DNA of 64,000 nucleotides from Elizabethkingia occulta (GCF_002023715.1 NZ_MAHX01000018.1:186001-250000); one strand, 5' to 3'. Positions 9,582 through 19,657 are shown, counted from the stretch's first letter. The notes: generated from the letters alone by a model not told the origin. Translations and numbers: made by a program.

Positions 9582-10668
9582 AGGGATCAATGGTTATGAT
9601 GCTGCCATTTTTGTTATATTTTAGCTCGGTTACTTTAATATTTCTTAAATGGGTTTTACTTCCAGATAATTCTGTGTCATGATAATACAGCCACCATTTA
9701 TTCTTAAATTCAACAATAGAATGGTGTGTTGTCCACCCTATTACGGGAAGCAGAATTATCCCCTGATAGGTAAACGGACCATAAGGTGAATCGCCGGTTG
9801 CGTATACTATTTTATGAGTATCGCCGGTAGAATAAGAAAAATAATACTTTCCATTATACTTGTGTACCCACGAACCTTCGAAAAAACGTCTGTCGTGGTC
9901 TCCACTAAGCAGCACATTTCCCTCTTTGTCCAACACAATTACATCTTTAGGTGCTTCAGCAAGTTGTTTCATATCAGCACTTAGTTTTGCTACCTTAGCT
10001 GTTAGCGCTGGTTCCTCACGCTGTTGCCCGTCTGATTTATCAGAAGCATTCATGTTGAATACGCCGATTTTCCAGCGTTGCAACTGTCCCCCATGCAGAC
10101 CTCCAAAATAAAGGTAAAAACTGCCATCGCTGTCCTTAAACACCGCCGGATCTATACTGAATGCTCCTTTTATCGGCTCGTTTTCAGCTTTAAATGGCCC
10201 TTCAGGACGCTTAGATGATGCTAAGCCAATACGGAATATTCCTTCTTTATCTTTTAGTGGGAAATACAGATAATAGATATTATTATTGTAAGCCGCATCT
10301 GGTGCCCATAACTGTTTTCCTGCCCATGGGATATCTTCTGCCGATAGTGCTACGCCATGATCGGTCACTTTTCCGGTAGGACTGTCCATGGACAATACAT
10401 GATAATCCTTCATCTGAAAATGATCTCCGTTGTCGCTTTCTGCAATATTACTTTCAACATCGTGTGATCCATAGATGTATATCCTGCCATTAAAAACATG
10501 GGCAGAGGGATCTGCGGTATACATATTACTAACCAATGGCTTTGAAATAGCCCTTTTAAATAAATATTTATCCTGCTCTTTCTTCTGCGCATAGGTGATA
10601 AAAGGCAGGCAAAGTAACACAATGAAAATGTTTAGATTATTCAAAGTGTATATCTGATATATTTTCAT
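9568..10668 (-). CDS. Glycoside hydrolase family 43 enzyme
   Basis: Secreted protein of 366 aa, middle gene of the hydrolase operon. A signal peptide (hydrophobic IFIVLLCLPFITYAQ) precedes the five-bladed propeller. All three GH43 acidic residues are in place: base in YTADPSAHVF, modulator in FSIDPAVFKD and acid in RRFFEGSWVHKYNGKYY. GH43 members are mainly beta-xylosidases and alpha-L-arabinofuranosidases; the exact specificity cannot be read from sequence alone. It begins 27 bases after the GH31 gene and its last 14 bases overlap the next GH43 gene, so the three are very probably one transcript. Confidence 0.88.
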   Translation of the reverse strand: MKIYQIYTLNNLNIFIVLLCLPFITYAQKKEQDKYLFKRAISKPLVSNMYTADPSAHVFNGRIYIYGSHDVESNIAESDNGDHFQMKDYHVLSMDSPTGKVTDHGVALSAEDIPWAGKQLWAPDAAYNNNIYYLYFPLKDKEGIFRIGLASSKRPEGPFKAENEPIKGAFSIDPAVFKDSDGSFYLYFGGLHGGQLQRWKIGVFNMNASDKSDGQQREEPALTAKVAKLSADMKQLAEAPKDVIVLDKEGNVLLSGDHDRRFFEGSWVHKYNGKYYFSYSTGDTHKIVYATGDSPYGPFTYQGIILLPVIGWTTHHSIVEFKNKWWLYYHDTELSGSKTHLRNIKVTELKYNKNGSIITIDPYGKK

Positions 10669-10695
10669 AATACTGTTTAATGTTGTTATTCGTAG

Positions 10696-13104
10696 TTATT
10701 TCAATGATACTACCATTGCTTTTCCTGTATATTTTACCGTTTTATTATAATGTTGAGACAGAGAAATACCTGTTCCGTTCTTCTCATTGACAATATTGAT
10801 ATTAAATATTCTATTGGTTAAAGCTCCGGAATAACGACCTTTTACAGCACCGATATTTAGCTTTCGTTTTTTATCATTCCATGAAAAGTGAATAGTCGTG
10901 AACTTGCCATTTTCATAATTATAATTATCTCCTTCATCTTCGTACAATACGAATTGTCCGTTGGCTCCAGGATAAATCCGAAGTTCCATTACCGAATCAT
11001 CCTTTTCTGCTGTAAATTGTTTAAAATCTCCCAATGGTATAATGGATCCCGCTTTAACATATACAGGAATAATGTCTATCGGGGTTTCTTTTTGCACATA
11101 TTGCCGTCCTTCAAGATTTTCTCCTGTCCAGAAATCGATCCATCGGCTTCCTTCGGGCAGATAAACACGTCTGATTTTAGTATTACCAAAGTCTGTTTTT
11201 CGTTCCTCACTAGTGCTATCTACATACTGGCTTTCCAGTACGGGAGAGATTAATAAAGATTTTCCATAAAGAAACTGATCGTTGATATTATAAGTTAGCT
11301 TATCATTTTTAAAATCAGCAAAGAGAGGCCTCATCAATGAAGCATTGCTTGCCATGATATGATAGGAAGCAGAATAAGTGTATGGCAACAAGCGATAACG
11401 AAGGTCAATTGCCTTTTTGATGGCATCGTATGCCCATTGCCCTTTTTCACCAAATTGATAAATTTCACGGGGAGTATTTGTACCGTGCAAACGCATTAAA
11501 GCGGTAAATGCTCCAAACTGAGTCCAGCGTACTACAAGTTCTCGAAAGGCCGGATCAACGTGGCCTTTGGGATACAGTCTGTTGCTCCAGAATCCTCCGA
11601 TATCAGCATTCCAATAAGGAATCCCGCTCAAACCTACATTCAGAGCTCCTGAAATCTGGTTTTTCATTACTTGCCATGAGCTTGTAATATCGCCAGACCA
11701 TACAATGGCCCCGTACCTTTGCTGACCAATATAGCCAGATCGGGTAAGGATAAAGATTCTTTTGCTGGTCCTGGTAGCTCTTTGGTTATCGGCCACACCA
11801 CCCACAGTATATAGCGGATAGCTGTTGGGTACAGCAACTATAGTATCTGTAGTTTGATTGATTAATGGTTGCAATTTTTTGATAAGGGAAGCATCTGAAA
11901 ATGTACTAAAATCATATTTTTCAAAGGGTTCAGTAGCATCCAACCACCAGCCATCTATTCCCTTGGCAAAGAGATTTTTGTTCATGTGTTCCCATACTAT
12001 ATTTCGCGCTTTAGGATTAAAAGCGTTATACACCCGTCCTTCTTTCGGAAAGTCGGGAGTAATATTATGATAAATATACCCTCTTTGGTCCAAATCTTTA
12101 AAGATACTAGTATTAGGACCAAAGGAAGGCCATACAGAGATGATGATTTTGGCGTTCATTTTGTGTACATCATCTATCATTTTTTTTGGATTGTTGAATG
12201 CAGGATTGTTAAATCTGGTAGAATTCCAGTCTTTATTATCCATTCCCCAATATTGCCAGTCCTGGACAATACAATCCAGAGGCACACCTAGTTTGCGGTA
12301 TTTTTTTACAACATTTACAACTTCTTCCTGACTTTCGTAGCGTTCTTTACTTTGTACAAAACCAAAACTCCATTTAGGCAATAAAGGTGATTTGCCGCTT
12401 AAATGCCGGATGCCAGCTACTACTTTATCTGTATTTCCGCCCCAGATAAAAAAATAGTCCACTGCCTTTCCTTTATCCGATAGGAAATACGTCTGATTAT
12501 TGATGTCCGAAAATAAGCTCGGGCTTTCATTATTCCACAATATGCCATATCCTTTAACAGATTGAAAAACAGGCATAGCAATATCCATATTATTCTGGTA
12601 AAGCAACTGTACATTATTACGCTGATTCATTATTCCCTTTTGGTGCTGCCCCAACCCGTATATAGGTTCTTCTTTTTCCAGTACAAAGCCCTGTTTTATC
12701 TTGTATTCATCTGTTTTTGCATTTAGCTGGCGGAATAAGGGCAGTATTGTGGGATCTTCACGGATAAGAAGCCGGTTTTTCTGAAGGAAACTTATTTCTC
12801 CTGTTTTTTGATGTACCTGTATACAGATACTGTCGGTATAGAAATTTAGCAAATTGCCATTTCCAATTTCTTTTACGGCTATATTTTGTGGTGCGGCAAC
12901 TATGGAAAAATTGTTATCCGAAATGGATGTTTTACCTAATTTTGTTTTGGTAACCCGGATGATGACAGGGCTGTAGAATTGCAACAATACCGATAGTGAA
13001 TCAGTTTTTATGTACACTTCCTTTTTATGTTTTGGCTGCTGTGCAGAAGCTGCTCCAAAAAGAATAAATACAAATATTAGAAATAAAAAAAATTGATTAT
13101 TCAT
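10696..13104 (-). CDS. Glycoside hydrolase family 31, alpha-xylosidase/alpha-glucosidase type
   Basis: First gene of the operon, 802 aa, secreted (signal NNQFFLFLIFVFILFGAASA). The N-terminal beta domain contains GLGQHQ. The TIM barrel carries VPLDCIVQDWQYWG and the nucleophile Asp in GWWLDATEPFEKYD. The acid/base region is WSGDITSSW. A C-terminal beta domain follows (ITP...VYVKAGSIIPLG type). The sequence resembles YicI-like alpha-xylosidases, which fits xyloglucan or xylo-oligosaccharide use together with two GH43 enzymes; alpha-glucosidase remains possible. The ATG at 13104 gives a clean signal peptide and is preceded by AGAGAAAAA; the TTG nine codons earlier is rejected. A LacI-type operator lies about 107 bases upstream. 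Confidence 0.9.
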   Translation of the reverse strand: MNNQFFLFLIFVFILFGAASAQQPKHKKEVYIKTDSLSVLLQFYSPVIIRVTKTKLGKTSISDNNFSIVAAPQNIAVKEIGNGNLLNFYTDSICIQVHQKTGEISFLQKNRLLIREDPTILPLFRQLNAKTDEYKIKQGFVLEKEEPIYGLGQHQKGIMNQRNNVQLLYQNNMDIAMPVFQSVKGYGILWNNESPSLFSDINNQTYFLSDKGKAVDYFFIWGGNTDKVVAGIRHLSGKSPLLPKWSFGFVQSKERYESQEEVVNVVKKYRKLGVPLDCIVQDWQYWGMDNKDWNSTRFNNPAFNNPKKMIDDVHKMNAKIIISVWPSFGPNTSIFKDLDQRGYIYHNITPDFPKEGRVYNAFNPKARNIVWEHMNKNLFAKGIDGWWLDATEPFEKYDFSTFSDASLIKKLQPLINQTTDTIVAVPNSYPLYTVGGVADNQRATRTSKRIFILTRSGYIGQQRYGAIVWSGDITSSWQVMKNQISGALNVGLSGIPYWNADIGGFWSNRLYPKGHVDPAFRELVVRWTQFGAFTALMRLHGTNTPREIYQFGEKGQWAYDAIKKAIDLRYRLLPYTYSASYHIMASNASLMRPLFADFKNDKLTYNINDQFLYGKSLLISPVLESQYVDSTSEERKTDFGNTKIRRVYLPEGSRWIDFWTGENLEGRQYVQKETPIDIIPVYVKAGSIIPLGDFKQFTAEKDDSVMELRIYPGANGQFVLYEDEGDNYNYENGKFTTIHFSWNDKKRKLNIGAVKGRYSGALTNRIFNINIVNEKNGTGISLSQHYNKTVKYTGKAMVVSLK

Positions 13105-13210
13105 TTTTTCTCTTTTTTTAGTTAAAATCAATATTTATCTATACAGTGATATCTTTCCTTGTAATATAAAATATTTAGTTTACAGTATATTTTTAAGACA
13201 AATCTTCCAA

Positions 13211-13224
13211 TGCAACCGATTGCA
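13211..13224. promoter_or_regulatory. LacI-family operator candidate upstream of GH31-GH43 operon
   Basis: TGCAACCGATTGCA fits TGnAAnCGnTTnCA at every defined position and is palindromic at 12 of 14 positions, with the central CG typical of LacI/PurR-type sites. It lies in the 270-base gap upstream of the hydrolase operon. No lacI-like gene is in the window. Confidence 0.65.
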
Positions 13225-13431
13225 ATTATAAGTCAAATATAAATAATTTCCAAATTAAACTATACACCAAAACACTGATAATCAATAAAAAAATATTATT
13301 TATCTTATAGAACTATTCCCAATTAATATTAAGTCGAATTAATTCCAGAAAATTTAACACAATCTAACAATATACATGAAAATATTTTGCATCTTTAGAA
13401 ATTGTTTATCCTAAAGATAGAAATGCTTAAT

Positions 13432-14703
13432 ATGAAAATACAATTCCTATTTCCTTTACTACTGGTGTGCTCAGTTGGTGCTCAACAAAATGCAAAAGCA
13501 ACATCAGTTCATCAATCCATTCAGTCTGAAACTGATAAAATTTTCAATAAGCTTATTGAAATCCGAAGAGATCTTCATGAAAATCCAGAGCTGGCAGGTC
13601 AGGAAATCCGCACCCAAAATGTTTTGGAAAAGTATTTGCTCAATTTAGGATTAGAGGTCCAAAAAGATCTATACGGACACTCATTAGTAGGAATCCTCCG
13701 AGGAGGAAAAAAAGGAAAAAAAATAGCATGGCGGGCAGATATGGATGCTCTTTCTGGTGATAATACTGATAAAGTATCTTTTAAATCTAAAAATAAAGGT
13801 GCATGGCATGGCTGTGGTCATGATGTTCACATGGCGATCGGACTTGGTATAGCCGAAGTGCTTTCAAAATACAAAAAGGAACTGAAAGGAACCGTTTATT
13901 TCATATTCCAACCGGAAGAGGAAACTTTCATTGGAGCAAGAAAAATGATTGATAATGGCTTATTTTCTAAAATAAGTCCTGACGAAATCTATGGACTCCA
14001 TGTAACAGCACTACCTGTTGGCCAGATTATGACTAAACCTGAAGAAATCTTCGCTTACCAGAGAAGAGTAAAAATTGAACTAAAGAATACACTACCAGAT
14101 AAAGAAATAAAAGAACTTTCAAAGCAAATATCACTTTCTTTATCCCGTTCGGAAAACAATACTAAACCATGGGAAATACAGCATATATCCGATCCCAAAA
14201 TAGGGTTGAAGAACCCTAATACCATTTTTAAAAACTACAGGATAATAGACGGAAATTTTACTTCAGGCTCGGATGATAAAGGGTTCTCTGTGAAAACTTA
14301 TATTTATGAAACAAACTCCGATAAGCTGAATGAAATTATTCCACAGATAAAGCAGGTTTTAGAGACAAACGGCTACAAAGATCAGCTTATTTCTATTTCC
14401 TACGTACAGGAAAATCCAACAATTTTCAATGATAAAAGCTTAACCAATCTTGCCTCAGAAACATTAGAAAAGGTTTACGGAAAAACAGCAGTTGTCAGAG
14501 ACTATGGACAAGTCCCTTATTTCAATGATGATTTCTCCTATTTCCAGCAGAAAAAGCGTGGCGTTTATTTCTTACTAGGCGGCTCAAATTCAGCAAAAAG
14601 AATTGTTGCAATGAATCATACTGCCGGTTTCGAAGTCGATGAAGAAAGTATAAGAACTGGTGTTAAAAGCTTTTCATCCCTTATTTATGAAAGGTTAAAA
14701 TAG
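13432..14703 (+). CDS. Secreted M20 family amidohydrolase
   Basis: Zinc-type hydrolase of 423 aa with signal peptide MKIQFLFPLLLVCSVGAQ. Sequence landmarks are IEIRRDLHENPELAGQE, the metal-binding WRADMDAL and HGCGHDVHMA, and the FQPEEET segment carrying the catalytic Glu. These place it in the M20D/AbgB-like N-acyl-amino-acid amidohydrolases, which release acids from amidated or acylated amino acids. An internal dimerisation-type domain (about 190-310) is present but looks divergent. ATG at 13432 gives the standard signal peptide; an in-frame ATG at 13423 would add three residues. It is transcribed away from the GH operon and stands alone, convergent with the SDR gene 10 bases away. Confidence 0.85.
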   Translation: MKIQFLFPLLLVCSVGAQQNAKATSVHQSIQSETDKIFNKLIEIRRDLHENPELAGQEIRTQNVLEKYLLNLGLEVQKDLYGHSLVGILRGGKKGKKIAWRADMDALSGDNTDKVSFKSKNKGAWHGCGHDVHMAIGLGIAEVLSKYKKELKGTVYFIFQPEEETFIGARKMIDNGLFSKISPDEIYGLHVTALPVGQIMTKPEEIFAYQRRVKIELKNTLPDKEIKELSKQISLSLSRSENNTKPWEIQHISDPKIGLKNPNTIFKNYRIIDGNFTSGSDDKGFSVKTYIYETNSDKLNEIIPQIKQVLETNGYKDQLISISYVQENPTIFNDKSLTNLASETLEKVYGKTAVVRDYGQVPYFNDDFSYFQQKKRGVYFLLGGSNSAKRIVAMNHTAGFEVDEESIRTGVKSFSSLIYERLK

Positions 14704-14712
14704 TACCCATAA

Positions 14713-15516
14713 TTACACCACTTTTGCCTTCCTGACAACTCTTGCTAATAACGAGGGGAAGAATCTTTTAATATAAACTCCTAGCTTTTCTTTCCCACCG
14801 ATAACAGCCTGGTATTTTTGCTTAGCTATAGCTTTTAACATCTTTTGAGCAAAAATGTTAACCGGCATTCCGTTAGCACTAGCGTCATCCATTGTATCTT
14901 GTGAAGCTCCCGTTCCTGTAACTGCATTGACAGAAATATTGGTTTGTATAAATCCCGGACAGATCATCGTTACTAATATGTTATCATTGTAAAGCTCTGC
15001 ACGCAAAGCCTCAAAAAAACCATGCAAAGCATGTTTTGCCGCCGCATAACCACTGCGCATAGGTGCGCCAAAAAGTCCCATAAGGCTGGATACAACAACA
15101 ATTTGGCCGCCTTTATTCTTAATCATGTAAGGAACAACAGCTTTTGTAAGAGCAACAGTACCTATAAAATCTACGTCCATCAGCCGCTTATCTACCTCTA
15201 TAGAAGTTTCCATGGCAAGTGAGCGCTGCGATAGCCCGGCATTATTAATCAGAATATCAATTCTGCCAAACTTGTCAATAGCTTTTGTTGCTGCAACCGG
15301 CATATCTGTATATCTTTCCAGATCAACAGTTATTACTGCATATCTGTCTTTATCCAATCCTGCCTTTTGAGCAATCGCATAAAGCTGCTCTTCCCTTCTT
15401 GATGAAAGAATAATCTTTGCACTGCTTATTATTGCAAGTTCTCTTACAAGAGCCTCTCCGATACCAGATGATGCACCTGTAATCCAGATTACTTTATTAT
15501 TAAAATATGCATTCAT
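14713..15516 (-). CDS. SDR family oxidoreductase
   Basis: Classical short-chain dehydrogenase, 267 aa. It has the nucleotide-binding motif TGASSGIG at about 14-21, NNAG near 90, and the catalytic Ser and Tyr-x-x-x-Lys in VVSSLMG and GYAAAKHAL. The sequence resembles DltE/YqjQ-like SDRs of unknown substrate. It begins 22 bases after the stop of the FAD-dependent dehydrogenase gene, so the two probably form one operon and may act on the same substrate; that link is inference. Confidence 0.87.
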   Translation of the reverse strand: MNAYFNNKVIWITGASSGIGEALVRELAIISSAKIILSSRREEQLYAIAQKAGLDKDRYAVITVDLERYTDMPVAATKAIDKFGRIDILINNAGLSQRSLAMETSIEVDKRLMDVDFIGTVALTKAVVPYMIKNKGGQIVVVSSLMGLFGAPMRSGYAAAKHALHGFFEALRAELYNDNILVTMICPGFIQTNISVNAVTGTGASQDTMDDASANGMPVNIFAQKMLKAIAKQKYQAVIGGKEKLGVYIKRFFPSLLARVVRKAKVV

Positions 15517-15538
15517 GATTCGTTCATTTTTATTGTAA

Positions 15539-17197
15539 TTATAATCCGCCTATATACTTTCCTGCTTTCATTCCGGAGAATATACAGCCTCCAAGGAAAG
15601 TACCTTCCAAAGCTCTGTATCCATGCATTCCTCCGCCTCCAAATCCAGCAGCTTCTCCTACTGCATAAAGTCCTTTTAGCACCTCTCCATCACTTCCCAA
15701 TACCTGAGCATCCAGATTGGTTTCTATTCCGCCCAAAGTTTTACGGGTCAGAATATTAAGGCGAACCGCAATAAGAGGACCATTTTCCGGTGCCAGTATT
15801 TTGTGTGGTTTTGCTACACGGCCTAATTTATCTCCTAAATATTTCCGTGTGCTTCTTATGTAATTGATTTGTGTATCTTTTGAGAACTTATTGTCCAACT
15901 CCCGATCCCTCTCTTCTATTATCTGTCGGATATTATTATAGTCCAGAAGGTAATCTCCGGAAAGTTCATTCATCTTTTCTACAAGCTCTTCCAAATTGTC
16001 GGATACTATAAAGTCCTTACCATGTTCTTTAAAGGCTTCGACAGGAGCAGGTGCTTTTTTACCAAAAATCCGATTCAGAAAAAGACGGTAATCTTTATTT
16101 GTAATATCGGGGTTCTGCTCCGATCCTGAAAGTGCAAATTCTTTTTTTATAATCTTCTGAGTCAGAATAAACCAGGAATATCCATAGCCTGTGTTCTGAA
16201 TATATTTTAGTGTCCCTAATGTATCAAATCCGGGTAAAAAAGGTGCCGGCAAGCGGTTTCCTTTAGCATCAATCCACAGCGATGATGGCCCCGGTAATAT
16301 TCTTATTCCATGATTAGGCCAGATAGGATTCCAGTTTTGAAGACCTTCTGTATAATGCCACATGCGGTCTCTGTTGATAATATTAACGCCTGCATTTTCT
16401 GCAATACCTATCATTTTTCCATCCACATACGCAGGAACTCCACATACCATATTTTCGGGAGCCTTTCCTAGCCTTTCAGGCCAGTTCTTTCTTACCAACT
16501 CATGATTGGCACCAATTCCGCCTGATGCTATAACAATATTCTTTGCTTTATATTCAAATACTCCAGTTATATTTCTGTTTGTGGCAACTCCGCTTTCTTT
16601 ATCATCAGCTTCGAGAATATTGCCTTTAATACCGGTTACGCTATTATCTTCTGTGATTAATTCTGTAACCTGGTGTCTGAATTTCATTTGGAGCAATCCC
16701 GCTTTCTGTGCCTCATAAGTTTTCTCTACAAAAGGTTTTGCAACACCTGTTCCTGTTCCCCAGCTAACATGAAACCTGGGTACAGAATTTCCATGACCAC
16801 TTGCATTGCCATCTCCGCGTTCAGCCCAACCAACCATAAACATAAGTTTGATTCCCATCTTGCTGATGTATTCATATTTATCATGAGATGCAAATTTCAA
16901 ATAGGCTTCAGCCCATTGTCTTGGCCAATAGTCTTCTTCCCGGTCGAAACCAGCTGTTCCCATCCAATCCTGTTTTGCAAGTTCAAAAGAATCCTTGATT
17001 CCCATCCTTCGCTGCTGCGGGGAATTGATCAGGAATAATCCACCAAAAGACCAGAACGCTTGTCCGCCTATATTCTGTTCGGTTTCCTGATCCAACAGCA
17101 AAACCTTTTTTCCGGCATTGGTAATTTCCATTGCGGCAACCAATCCTGCCAGTCCACTTCCGATAATGATAGCATCCGGATGAAAATTATTTTCCAT
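15539..17197 (-). CDS. FAD-binding dehydrogenase (3-ketosteroid dehydrogenase/fumarate reductase-like)
   Basis: Flavoprotein of 552 aa. The N-terminal Rossmann motif is IIIGSGLAGLVAAMEITNAG, followed by the acidic end LLDQE. The C-terminal FAD segment is LYAVGEAAGFGGGGMHGYRA. The stretch IGGQAFWSFGGLF and overall length match the uncharacterised 'FAD-binding dehydrogenase' group related to KsdD. No signal peptide, so it is probably cytoplasmic. Its stop is 22 bases from the SDR start. A strong minus-strand terminator separates it from the upstream glycosyltransferase gene. Substrate cannot be deduced. Confidence 0.85.
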   Translation of the reverse strand: MENNFHPDAIIIGSGLAGLVAAMEITNAGKKVLLLDQETEQNIGGQAFWSFGGLFLINSPQQRRMGIKDSFELAKQDWMGTAGFDREEDYWPRQWAEAYLKFASHDKYEYISKMGIKLMFMVGWAERGDGNASGHGNSVPRFHVSWGTGTGVAKPFVEKTYEAQKAGLLQMKFRHQVTELITEDNSVTGIKGNILEADDKESGVATNRNITGVFEYKAKNIVIASGGIGANHELVRKNWPERLGKAPENMVCGVPAYVDGKMIGIAENAGVNIINRDRMWHYTEGLQNWNPIWPNHGIRILPGPSSLWIDAKGNRLPAPFLPGFDTLGTLKYIQNTGYGYSWFILTQKIIKKEFALSGSEQNPDITNKDYRLFLNRIFGKKAPAPVEAFKEHGKDFIVSDNLEELVEKMNELSGDYLLDYNNIRQIIEERDRELDNKFSKDTQINYIRSTRKYLGDKLGRVAKPHKILAPENGPLIAVRLNILTRKTLGGIETNLDAQVLGSDGEVLKGLYAVGEAAGFGGGGMHGYRALEGTFLGGCIFSGMKAGKYIGGL

Positions 17198-17320
17198 TTT
17201 AATAGATTATGATTTTGGTGGGCACAATTAAAGCTCTTACTACGAAGAACATAACTATCAAATATAATAAAAAGTATCTGTTTATATTCCAGGAAAAACA
17301 GAACTACTCTACTATACATA

Positions 17321-17354
17321 TAAAAATATATAGCCCGTTGATAACGGGCTATAT
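17321..17354 (-). terminator. Rho-independent terminator after GT2 gene
   Basis: Perfect 12-bp stem ATATAGCCCGTT / AACGGGCTATAT with a 3-base loop; on the minus strand it is followed by ATTTTTA. It ends the GT2 transcript before the FAD dehydrogenase gene. Confidence 0.8.
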
Positions 17355-17379
17355 TGTATATTTTGAAATTGTATAAATA

Positions 17380-18372
17380 TTAGTGAAAATGCTTCGGGAA
17401 AGCATCTCTGGGCTCTTTTCTAAAAACATTCAGCTTTATCCAGGACTCCAGAAAACCATAACCATAAGAAAACATCTGCACGTAGGTTGTAACTACCGCA
17501 AGTGCACCAATAGAAATATTACGTGTAATTATTGTAGCGTGGGCAAAAACTAAAAATGTATAAAGTCCATATAGGCTGAGAATAATTCCGTTATGTTCAA
17601 AGAAATAATGAATAATCCCCATACAATAGCCTACTAAGAAAACGCTTGGAAACCAAAAGGTAAGTTTCGTATAATCCGGATGTCTTTGATTAAGAATCGG
17701 ACGTGCTACTCCAAACTGGTAAACCTGTTTAGAAAATTTCCCCAGATCGGTACGGCGTTTATGATAAACTCCTATATAATCGAAGAAAGCCGTCTGGTAT
17801 CCTTTTTCCCATAAAGTCATGGACAAATCCGGGTCTTCTCCGATTCTCATCTCAGAAAAACCACCTACTTCCAAAAACACAGCCTTTTTAACTCCCATAT
17901 TGAAACTACGGGGCTGAAACTTGCTTACCGCTTTTTTATTTCCTCTGATTCCGCCTGTAGTAAATACAGATGTCATGGAATAAGAAATCGCTTTTTGCAG
18001 CAGATTAAAGCCTTTATGTGCTTTATCCGCACCACCAAAAGCATCTGTCGGGATTTCTTCGATATTTTTACAAACCTGTTCTATATAATCAGTTTCTACA
18101 ATAACATCCGAATCCAGGAATACCAGCCACTCTCCTTCTGCACGGTATGCACCATAATTACGGGAAAGACCCGGCCCTGTATTTTCCTTTTTGAAATACC
18201 GGATCGTCAGCATTTCCCGGAACATATCAACCGTAGGCTGCAATTCTATTTTGGATCCATCATCTACAATAATTACTTCGAAATCTTTACATGTCTGATG
18301 AGACAGGCTATTAAGAAGCTCAAAAAGCTCATCTTTTCGGTTAAATATTGCAACAACAATGGATATCTTCAT
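17380..18372 (-). CDS. Glycosyltransferase family 2 membrane protein
   Basis: Protein of 330 aa. The GT-A domain begins at the N-terminus (ISIVVAIFNRKDELFELL), has the nucleotide-sugar motif VIIVDDGS, the metal-binding DSD in VFLDSDVIV, and a GEDPDLSMTLW motif in the acceptor region. Two to three hydrophobic segments after about residue 240 suggest membrane attachment. The acceptor is not known; cell-surface glycan synthesis is the usual role. It lies 80 bases downstream of the rRNA methyltransferase gene on the same strand and may be read from that transcript. Confidence 0.85.
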   Translation of the reverse strand: MKISIVVAIFNRKDELFELLNSLSHQTCKDFEVIIVDDGSKIELQPTVDMFREMLTIRYFKKENTGPGLSRNYGAYRAEGEWLVFLDSDVIVETDYIEQVCKNIEEIPTDAFGGADKAHKGFNLLQKAISYSMTSVFTTGGIRGNKKAVSKFQPRSFNMGVKKAVFLEVGGFSEMRIGEDPDLSMTLWEKGYQTAFFDYIGVYHKRRTDLGKFSKQVYQFGVARPILNQRHPDYTKLTFWFPSVFLVGYCMGIIHYFFEHNGIILSLYGLYTFLVFAHATIITRNISIGALAVVTTYVQMFSYGYGFLESWIKLNVFRKEPRDAFPKHFH

Positions 18373-18452
18373 ATTTTATTTAGTTTACATACTCAGTTAT
18401 CAGCTACAAACTCTCAGTCGGAGGTATATAGCCAAACACCTGAAAAATATAC

Positions 18453-19616
18453 TTATGCTTCTACTATTTTGTGGATTTTTTTGGTTCCTTCATACATTTC
18501 ATATTGGAGGAAGCGGCACTCCAGTTTTCCGTTGAACAGTTTTATTTTTCGGGACGGACGAAGACCTATTTTTTTCACAGCTTCCAGGTCTGCTGAAATC
18601 ATCCATGCTAAAGTGTTAGGATAATTCGTTTTGAATGTATCTCCTATTTTTTTATAGAAATCTTCATCAGAAATACTCAGACGTTCGTCATAAGGAGGAT
18701 TAAACACCATTAACAATGGGAACATATCCTTTTCTGAATCAAAGAAGTTTTTCTTTTTTACAGTAATAATATCATCCATTTCTGCTTCTTTGATATTTTT
18801 CCAGGCAACATCCAATGCATCTTCATTTATATCATAACCTACAATCTTACCTTCAAAAGCTTTTACCCGGTTAACTCTGAATTCTTTTATTTTTTCGAAT
18901 AGCTCTGCATCGTAGTTCTTCCAATTCATAAAACCGAATTCTTTTCTGAAGATCTGCGCTGGTAGATCCATTGCTACCATTCCGGCTTCTATAAGAAGAG
19001 TTCCCGATCCACACATTGGATCCAGGAAGTTTCCTTTTCCATCCCAGCCTGCAAGCTGTAGCATTCCTGCAGCCAATACTTCATTGATAGGAGCTGTTGT
19101 CTGCTCTTTTCTGTAACCACGCTTAAATAGTGGGGCTCCGCTACTATCCATAGAAATAGTAACTAATTCACGATCGATATGGAGGTGGAATTTGATATCC
19201 GGATTTTTTGTATCGATAGACGGACGCTTTCTGTGATTTGCCACAAAATAATCGACAATAGCATCTTTCATCTTCAGCGTCATAAACTGAGAGTGACTGT
19301 AGCGTTCAGAATATACAGTTGCATCTATGGCAAAAGTCTGGTCAGCATCCATATATTCATCCCATGGAAACTTAAATAGTTTATCGTAATATTTACTTTC
19401 ATTAAATGCTTTAAATGTAAGTACCGGGACCAAAATTTTGAGTGCTGTACGCAGGGAATAATTAATCTTATATAAAAATCCTAAATCTCCTGCACAGTTT
19501 ACTGCGCGGTTTTTAACCTCTACATTTTTTCCGCCTAATTTTTTAATTTCCTCTGCCAAAACATTTTCCAGTCCAAAAAATGTTTTCACCTGTATTTCCA
19601 GATCCCCTGTTTGCAT
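18453..19616 (-). CDS. THUMP-domain 23S rRNA (guanine-N2) methyltransferase, RlmL type
   Basis: Protein of 387 aa. An N-terminal ferredoxin-like/THUMP region (about 1-160: VKTFFGLENVLAEEIKKLGG) binds RNA. The C-terminal class I methyltransferase domain has the SAM-binding DPMCGSGTLLIEA and the NPPYDERL motif typical of N-methylation of guanine. It corresponds to the N-terminal half of E. coli RlmL, which forms m2G2445; the RlmK half is absent. The ATG at 19616 (MQTGDLEIQ) is preferred over the TTG seven codons upstream. It starts 41 bases after the Fur-family gene and is probably co-transcribed with it. Confidence 0.88.
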   Translation of the reverse strand: MQTGDLEIQVKTFFGLENVLAEEIKKLGGKNVEVKNRAVNCAGDLGFLYKINYSLRTALKILVPVLTFKAFNESKYYDKLFKFPWDEYMDADQTFAIDATVYSERYSHSQFMTLKMKDAIVDYFVANHRKRPSIDTKNPDIKFHLHIDRELVTISMDSSGAPLFKRGYRKEQTTAPINEVLAAGMLQLAGWDGKGNFLDPMCGSGTLLIEAGMVAMDLPAQIFRKEFGFMNWKNYDAELFEKIKEFRVNRVKAFEGKIVGYDINEDALDVAWKNIKEAEMDDIITVKKKNFFDSEKDMFPLLMVFNPPYDERLSISDEDFYKKIGDTFKTNYPNTLAWMISADLEAVKKIGLRPSRKIKLFNGKLECRFLQYEMYEGTKKIHKIVEA

Positions 19617-19657
19617 AATATTGTAAGTATTTTGCAAAAATAGACATTTTAAACCGG

